From Anaerolineae bacterium (GTDB lineage: Bacteria; Chloroflexota; Anaerolineae; Anaerolineales; Villigracilaceae), in contig DNDO01000249.1 of the NCBI GenBank assembly GCA_003484265.1, forward strand, positions 1,905-30,086: a stretch of 28,182 bases of DNA, written 5' to 3'. The notes beneath the pieces are model-generated. The model was not told the origin of the DNA. It saw only the letters and a program-made list of their open reading frames with translations, and did no database searches. How positions within the stretch are numbered: position 1 is the first letter of the stretch; each line of letters starts with the position of its first letter. The translations under genes and the position numbers were made by a program. Shown here one piece after another: positions 23,444 to 28,182 of the stretch.

Positions 23444-25876
23444 ATGTCCGAATTTCCAACACAGGCGCAGGTTGTCATCATCGGCGGAGGCGTCGGCGGA
23501 TGCAGTATCGCATATCATCTCACCAAGCTAGGATGGAGGGATGTCATCGTACTTGAAAAACATGAATTGACATCGGGATCCACGTGGCATTCGGCTGGCT
23601 TGGTCGGGCAAATGCGCTCTGACGCGAACCTGACGCGCATGATGCACTACAGCACGGACCTGTATCGCAGTCTCAAAGCCGAAACAGGCCAGGACACATC
23701 ATGGCGCGAAGTCGGTGGGATTCGACTCGCCGCCTCCGCTGAACGAATGGAAGAGACCAAGCGCCTCGTCGGCATGGCACGTTCATTTGGCGTGCCGATG
23801 GAATTGATCTCGCCCAAGGAAGCGCAGGATATGTTCCCGCTCATGACGATTGATGGTGTGGTCGGTGCGGCATATACGCCCAACGATGGCAGTATCGACC
23901 CCACAGGTTTGACGAACGCACTGGCAATCGGCGCAAGGAATCGCGGCGCAAGATTTTTCACGAACACAAATGTAGAAATGATCAACCTCAAACAGGGACG
24001 TGTTCATGAAGTGGCGACAGATAAAGGGACGATAAAGACTGAAATCGTTGTCAACGCATCGGGTATGTGGGGACGCGAGATCGGAAAGATGGTCGGGCTT
24101 AGTCTCCCCGTCATTCCAATGGCGCATCTTTATATAATGACAAAACCCATCGAAGGTGTGACAAACAAATTCCCGAACCTTCGCGACCCGGATTTACTTG
24201 TCTATTGGCGCGAAGAAGTCGGCGGTTTCATTACTGGTGGATACGAGCGCCAACCTGCTACATTTGGCATGAACGGCATACCCAAGGATTTCAAATTCCA
24301 ATTATTGCCGCCTGATTGGGAACGCTTCACGCCATTGATGGAAAACTCGATCCGCCGCGTGCCCGCTGTCGAAACTGCCGAAGTAAAAATGTTACTCAAT
24401 GGACCCGAAGGCTTCACGCCTGATGGCGAGTTTTTGTTGGGTCCCACATCCGTCAAGGGGTTTTGGGTGGCGTGCGCATTCTGCGCACATGGATTGGCAG
24501 GCGCGGGCGGCATCGGAAAGGTGATGGCAGAATGGATCGTGGACGGCTCTCCCGAATGGGACATGTGGCGGCTGGATGTACGCCGATTCGGTCCTAATTA
24601 CAATAGTATCGATTACACCGTTGCACGCACATTTGAAACTTACACTCAATATTATGATATCCACTACCCTGGCGAGGAGCGCATGTCACGCCGCAACGTG
24701 CGCACTTCGCCCACCTACATCCGGTTGCGCGACCTGGGATGTCACTTCGGCGAAAAAATGGGATGGGAACGCCCCAACTGGTTCACGAAATACGAAGAAC
24801 TCGCCACGCACGGCCATGAACCCAAAGGCTGGGCGCGCCATAACTGGAGCCGTGCCATCGGTTATGAACACTTGATGACACGCGAGAACGCTGGTCTCTT
24901 CGATGAAACATCCTTCAATAAATTCGAGGTGCGCGGACCTGGCGCGTTGAAGTTCCTCAACCACGTTTGCGCCAACGAAATGGACCAGCCCATTGGCACG
25001 ATTACGTATACACAATGCCTGAACAAGCGCGGAGGCATCGAATGTGACTTCACGGTTAACCGTCTTGGTGATGACCGCTTCTTCATTGTGACGGGTACGG
25101 CGTTCGGTCAGCATGATATGTCTTGGCTGTCGCTGCAAATGCCTGAAGATGGATCGGTGACTCTGGAAGATGTCGGTTCGAATTATGCCTGTTTCGGGAT
25201 GATGGGTCCCAAGGCGCGTACGATCCTTGAAAAAGTAACAAGCGATGATGTATCGAATGAGAGCTTTCCTTATATGACATCCAAACGCATCACTGTTGGA
25301 GATGTGCCTGTCATCGCTTCGCGCGTGACGTATGTCGGGGAACTCGGATGGGAACTGTACTGTCCCATGGAGTATGGTCTCCGCCTCTGGGATACGCTTT
25401 GGGAGGCGGGTAAACCCGAAGGCATGATAGCAGGCGGGTACAAAGCCATAGACACGATGCGGATAGAAAAAGGATATCGTTACTGGAGCGGTGAGATCAC
25501 ACCCGATTACACGCCGTATGAAGCGGGCTTGGGATTCGCGGTCAAACTAAATAAGGATGATTTCATCGGCAAAGACGCGTTGGTAAAACAGAAAGCCGAG
25601 GGAATAAAACAAAAACTTTGCACCATCACATTATCCGATGACCGCACGATCGTGCTCGGCAAGGAACCGATCCGCGCCGTTGGCAATATCATCGGCTGGG
25701 TGGCTTCTGGCGGATTTGGTTATTCCGTCAACAAGTCAATCGCCTATGCCTACCTGCCGATGGAATTTACAAAAGTGGGAACGAAACTCGAAGTCGAGTG
25801 TTTTGGTGAACAGGTCAGTGCGGAAGTCGCACCGCCTGTTTTGTGGGACGCCAAAGGCGAGAGAATTCGTCAGTAA
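23444..25876 (+). CDS. FAD-dependent dimethylglycine/sarcosine dehydrogenase-like protein with GcvT domain (plus arm)
   Basis: This 810-residue protein shares the domain order of the minus-arm enzyme: FAD domain (GGGVGG at 14-19), linker domain, then GcvT-like folate domain (about 435-805). His49 in STWHSAGL matches the covalent FAD histidine of mammalian sarcosine and dimethylglycine dehydrogenases more closely than the minus-arm copy does. The predicted reaction is oxidative N-demethylation with transfer of the one-carbon unit to tetrahydrofolate. Shared stretches such as LVKQKAEGIK near residue 710 show common ancestry with the minus-arm enzyme, but most of the sequence has diverged, so the two probably act on different substrates or on successive methyl groups. 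AGGAG lies nine bases before the ATG. It is followed by the second phosphotransferase. Confidence 0.92.
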   Translation: MSEFPTQAQVVIIGGGVGGCSIAYHLTKLGWRDVIVLEKHELTSGSTWHSAGLVGQMRSDANLTRMMHYSTDLYRSLKAETGQDTSWREVGGIRLAASAERMEETKRLVGMARSFGVPMELISPKEAQDMFPLMTIDGVVGAAYTPNDGSIDPTGLTNALAIGARNRGARFFTNTNVEMINLKQGRVHEVATDKGTIKTEIVVNASGMWGREIGKMVGLSLPVIPMAHLYIMTKPIEGVTNKFPNLRDPDLLVYWREEVGGFITGGYERQPATFGMNGIPKDFKFQLLPPDWERFTPLMENSIRRVPAVETAEVKMLLNGPEGFTPDGEFLLGPTSVKGFWVACAFCAHGLAGAGGIGKVMAEWIVDGSPEWDMWRLDVRRFGPNYNSIDYTVARTFETYTQYYDIHYPGEERMSRRNVRTSPTYIRLRDLGCHFGEKMGWERPNWFTKYEELATHGHEPKGWARHNWSRAIGYEHLMTRENAGLFDETSFNKFEVRGPGALKFLNHVCANEMDQPIGTITYTQCLNKRGGIECDFTVNRLGDDRFFIVTGTAFGQHDMSWLSLQMPEDGSVTLEDVGSNYACFGMMGPKARTILEKVTSDDVSNESFPYMTSKRITVGDVPVIASRVTYVGELGWELYCPMEYGLRLWDTLWEAGKPEGMIAGGYKAIDTMRIEKGYRYWSGEITPDYTPYEAGLGFAVKLNKDDFIGKDALVKQKAEGIKQKLCTITLSDDRTIVLGKEPIRAVGNIIGWVASGGFGYSVNKSIAYAYLPMEFTKVGTKLEVECFGEQVSAEVAPPVLWDAKGERIRQ

Positions 25877-25946
25877 ACAGAGGCAGGTAACGGCTAGGCA
25901 CGAAGCGTAAGAAATCGATCTACATATTTCATCTTGGAGGATATTC

Positions 25947-26879
25947 ATGTCCAAACTTGCAATTGATCGAGCCATCGCAAAGGTCCCGTTTTTGGCGGGG
26001 TCGAAGAATATCAAAAAGACTCCGCTCAGCGGGGGCATCACAAACCTGAACTTCAAGATCGACGCGGACGGCAAATCGTACGTCATCCGACTCGCGGGTG
26101 AGAACACGGCGCAGTTGGGCATAAAGCGCGATGTGGAACACGAGGCGAACAAGGCGGCGGGGTTGTTGGGGATCGCGCCTGAGATCATGTATTTCATTGA
26201 ACCAGAGGGTTATATCGTGACGCGTTTCGTCAACGGCAAACCGATCGCGCCGGATGCGATCAAACAGCCCGATTATCTTGGACGCGTCGTAAAAAAGCTC
26301 CGTCTCTTCCATACGCGCGCGCCGAAATTGAACAATGAATTCAACGTGTTCCGCCGTGTGGAGATGCTTACGAAAATATCGAAGAACAATAAGAGCAAAT
26401 TCCCGTTTGATTGGGATTGGATCATGCAGAAGATGATAGAGGTCGAAAAGGCTTTATTGAAAGACCCCTACACCCCAACCCCCTGCCACGATGATTTATT
26501 GAATTTGAACTGGCTGGAGGAGGAAGTGGCAGGCGAGATCGGCGAGATCCGTTTGTTGGATTGGGAGTATGCCGGCATGGGCGACATCTTTTTTGACCTT
26601 GCAAATTTCTCTCACCACCATCGCTTGAACGACGAACAGGTACGCTTCTTTCTTAACGAGTATTTTGGTGAGGTGACCCCCTGGCATTATGCCCGTCTGA
26701 GACTGATGTGGCCCATGTCCGAATTGCATGAGGCGATGTGGGGCACAACGCAAACCGGCATCTCGACCCTCGAAGAGGATTTTCAAGGATACGCCGACCT
26801 ATGGTTTGGGCGCGTGCGCCAGCATCTCATCGATGCGCGTTGGGATCAGTGGTTGAAGGATGTGGCAAAAAAGAAATAA
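25947..26879 (+). CDS. Choline/ethanolamine kinase-like phosphotransferase (plus arm)
   Basis: This 310-residue APH/choline-kinase-fold protein has the glycine-rich start PLSGGITNLNFKI (26-38), the catalytic loop CHDDLLNLNW with His181, Asp183 and Asn188, and the metal site LLDWEYAGMGD with Asp205 and Glu207. Unlike the minus-arm paralogue it keeps the motif histidine, so it looks like a complete kinase. The likely substrate is an amino alcohol or a related nitrogen compound. GGAGG lies six bases before the ATG at 25947, 70 bases after the FAD/GcvT gene, and the aldolase gene follows 69 bases later. Co-transcription in the plus arm is likely. Confidence 0.88.
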   Translation: MSKLAIDRAIAKVPFLAGSKNIKKTPLSGGITNLNFKIDADGKSYVIRLAGENTAQLGIKRDVEHEANKAAGLLGIAPEIMYFIEPEGYIVTRFVNGKPIAPDAIKQPDYLGRVVKKLRLFHTRAPKLNNEFNVFRRVEMLTKISKNNKSKFPFDWDWIMQKMIEVEKALLKDPYTPTPCHDDLLNLNWLEEEVAGEIGEIRLLDWEYAGMGDIFFDLANFSHHHRLNDEQVRFFLNEYFGEVTPWHYARLRLMWPMSELHEAMWGTTQTGISTLEEDFQGYADLWFGRVRQHLIDARWDQWLKDVAKKK

Positions 26880-26948
26880 CAATCAGTAAAGACACCGTGC
26901 AATCAAATCAACTTACAGCAAGTTCATAAGGAAAGTAAAGGAGTAAAA

Positions 26949-27824
26949 ATGTCCATCGTAAATGCAAAAGAAATCATGTTCCCCGCACTGAAAGACGGAT
27001 ATGCCATCGGCGCATTCAATATTACAGACCTCGTTCAATTCGAGGCGGTGATCGATGCCGCGGTCGAAAAGAAGGCGCCTGTGATCGTCCAAACATCGGT
27101 TAAACCATCCCAATTTCACGGCGCTGATCTATTGGTGGCGATCTATCGTAACATTGCTTCCTCAGCGCCCATTCCGGTATGCCTGCATCTCGATCACTGT
27201 ACCACCGTTGACTACTGTAACAAGTGCGCTGATGCGGGATACACCAATATAATGATCGATGCCTCCAAGCAGTCATTTGAGGAGAACATCCGCCAGACAA
27301 AAGAAGTGGTGGATTATGCCCATAGCGTCGGTAACATTTCGGTTGAAGGCGAGTTGGGAACCGTTGGCGGCGTGGAAGACCAGATCAAGGTTGCTGAAGA
27401 TGAAGCGCAGTTGGCGAACCCTGAAAAATGTGTCGAATTTGTCGAACGCACCGGTGTGGATATCTTCGGTCCTGCAATTGGAACCGCACATGGCGTGTAC
27501 AAGACCAAGAATCCGAAAGTGGATTTTGAACGCATGGCAACGATCAACAAAATGCTGAACGGGAACGGCATCAAAACTCCGCTTGTCGTCCACGGAGGGA
27601 CGGGGTTGCCTGATGATTACATTGAGAAACTTCTCGATGCGGGCGGCGCGAAGTTTAACGTCTCCACCGAATTGAAGCACACATTGATCGACGCAAAATG
27701 GGAATATATCAACGCCCACCGCGATGAATACGACCCCGGCAAACTGGACGTCTTCGTCCGCGATGCAACACGCAAGGTTGTGATGCACTGGATCGATAAA
27801 CTGAGAAGTTCTGGAAAAGCATAA
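26949..27824 (+). CDS. Class II (zinc) ketose-bisphosphate-type aldolase
   Basis: This 291-residue TIM-barrel aldolase belongs to the fructose-bisphosphate/tagatose-bisphosphate (GatY/KbaY, IolJ, Fba) family, which splits a phosphorylated ketose to dihydroxyacetone phosphate and an aldehyde. The zinc and catalytic residues are present: HLDH at 80-83 (catalytic Asp82, zinc His83), zinc ligands His181 in GTAHG and His215 in HGGTG, and EGELG at 134-138. Length is normal. Placement behind a choline-kinase-like gene and an FAD/GcvT gene, under a DeoR regulator, points to a dedicated catabolic aldolase rather than the glycolytic one; that is inference. AGGAG lies five bases before the ATG at 26949. 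Confidence 0.92.
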   Translation: MSIVNAKEIMFPALKDGYAIGAFNITDLVQFEAVIDAAVEKKAPVIVQTSVKPSQFHGADLLVAIYRNIASSAPIPVCLHLDHCTTVDYCNKCADAGYTNIMIDASKQSFEENIRQTKEVVDYAHSVGNISVEGELGTVGGVEDQIKVAEDEAQLANPEKCVEFVERTGVDIFGPAIGTAHGVYKTKNPKVDFERMATINKMLNGNGIKTPLVVHGGTGLPDDYIEKLLDAGGAKFNVSTELKHTLIDAKWEYINAHRDEYDPGKLDVFVRDATRKVVMHWIDKLRSSGKA

Positions 27825-27852
27825 AAGAGACTAGAGATTGGAGAATTGAATT

Positions 27853-28182
27853 ATGAAAAATATCGAAGACTATTACGCTCCGTGGGTAAAGGGCATCCCG
27901 ATGTACATATCGGATCACATCGAAAAGGCCTGGCAGGATCCGTCCCTGCACCGCATGATGTCCAACGAGAATCCGAATCCGCCGTCGGACAAGGTGTTGG
28001 ATGCGATGCTGAAGTACGCGAAGATCGCACACCGCTACCCCGACCAGGGCCTGGTCGTCCGCTCGAAGATCGCCGAGATCAATGGGCTGGACGGGCCCGG
28101 CAACGTCATGCTCGGCAACGGATCCAGTGAGGTCTACGATAACATTTTCCGCATGTTCATCGTCCCGGGCGATGAGGTCATC
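27853..28182 (+). CDS. HisC-like PLP-dependent aminotransferase, 5' part only
   Basis: The first 110 residues are present and the frame is open to the window edge. SNENPNPPS (about 42-50) and GNGSSEVYDNIFRMFIVPGDE (from about 88) match the N-terminal region of histidinol-phosphate aminotransferase and its relatives, which act on amino phosphates or aromatic amino acids. The catalytic lysine lies beyond the window. GGAG lies nine bases before the ATG at 27853, 28 bases after the aldolase. A role in transaminating a phosphorylated amino compound made in this pathway would fit, but a histidine-pathway gene cannot be excluded without the rest. Confidence 0.82.
   Translation, partial: MKNIEDYYAPWVKGIPMYISDHIEKAWQDPSLHRMMSNENPNPPSDKVLDAMLKYAKIAHRYPDQGLVVRSKIAEINGLDGPGNVMLGNGSSEVYDNIFRMFIVPGDEVI

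Overview
The window looks like a chromosomal segment of a Chloroflexota bacterium, most likely class Anaerolineae. This is inferred from gene style, not from a marker gene. The solute-binding lipoprotein has the Cys-Gly-Gly-Ala start followed by an Ala/Pro/Glu linker that is common in that phylum. Base composition is moderate, many genes have strong AGGAG-type ribosome sites, and short palindromic repeats sit between genes. No rRNA, tRNA, CRISPR array, transposase or phage gene was seen. No stretch longer than about 190 bases lacks a gene, apart from regulatory and repeat elements listed below.

Left part (1-5,900), housekeeping and unlinked genes. A class I aminotransferase and prephenate dehydratase (pheA) read leftward and probably serve aromatic amino acid synthesis. 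Thiol peroxidase (tpx) has its own terminator. A HpcH/HpaI-type aldolase and a mannose-6-phosphate isomerase read rightward, and a TetA-like MFS exporter reads leftward.

Middle-left (5,929-10,185), one ABC uptake operon on the minus strand: lipoprotein binding protein, two permeases and a PotA-like ATPase. It has a good sigma-70-type promoter, an internal hairpin after the binding-protein gene and a terminator at the end.

Middle and right (10,238-28,182), the notable locus. Two divergent arms start from a 148-base region between a DeoR-family regulator (minus) and a nucleotidyltransferase-like gene (plus). The minus arm runs DeoR, metallophosphoesterase, APC permease, choline-kinase-like phosphotransferase, FAD/GcvT-type demethylating dehydrogenase, PfkB-like protein, MttB-like methyltransferase, DUF47/PhoU-like protein and PiT phosphate transporter. 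The plus arm runs nucleotidyltransferase-like protein, four-CBS protein, a second FAD/GcvT dehydrogenase, a second choline-kinase-like phosphotransferase, a class II ketose-bisphosphate-type aldolase and a HisC-like aminotransferase that runs off the window. Each arm therefore carries the same dehydrogenase/phosphotransferase pair as a diverged paralogue.

Working hypothesis (inference): the locus takes up and breaks down an N-methylated amino compound. Methyl groups would pass to tetrahydrofolate through the FAD/GcvT enzymes, and perhaps to a corrinoid protein through MttB. The compound or its product would be phosphorylated, then handled by an aldolase and an aminotransferase. DeoR would respond to a phosphorylated intermediate, and the phosphate genes would balance phosphate use. 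The substrate is not known from the sequence. Two catalytic positions are altered in this locus: the PfkB-like protein lacks the GAGD aspartate, and one phosphotransferase has Asn for the conserved motif His. The divergent promoters appear to share one palindromic TTGCAA -35 element.
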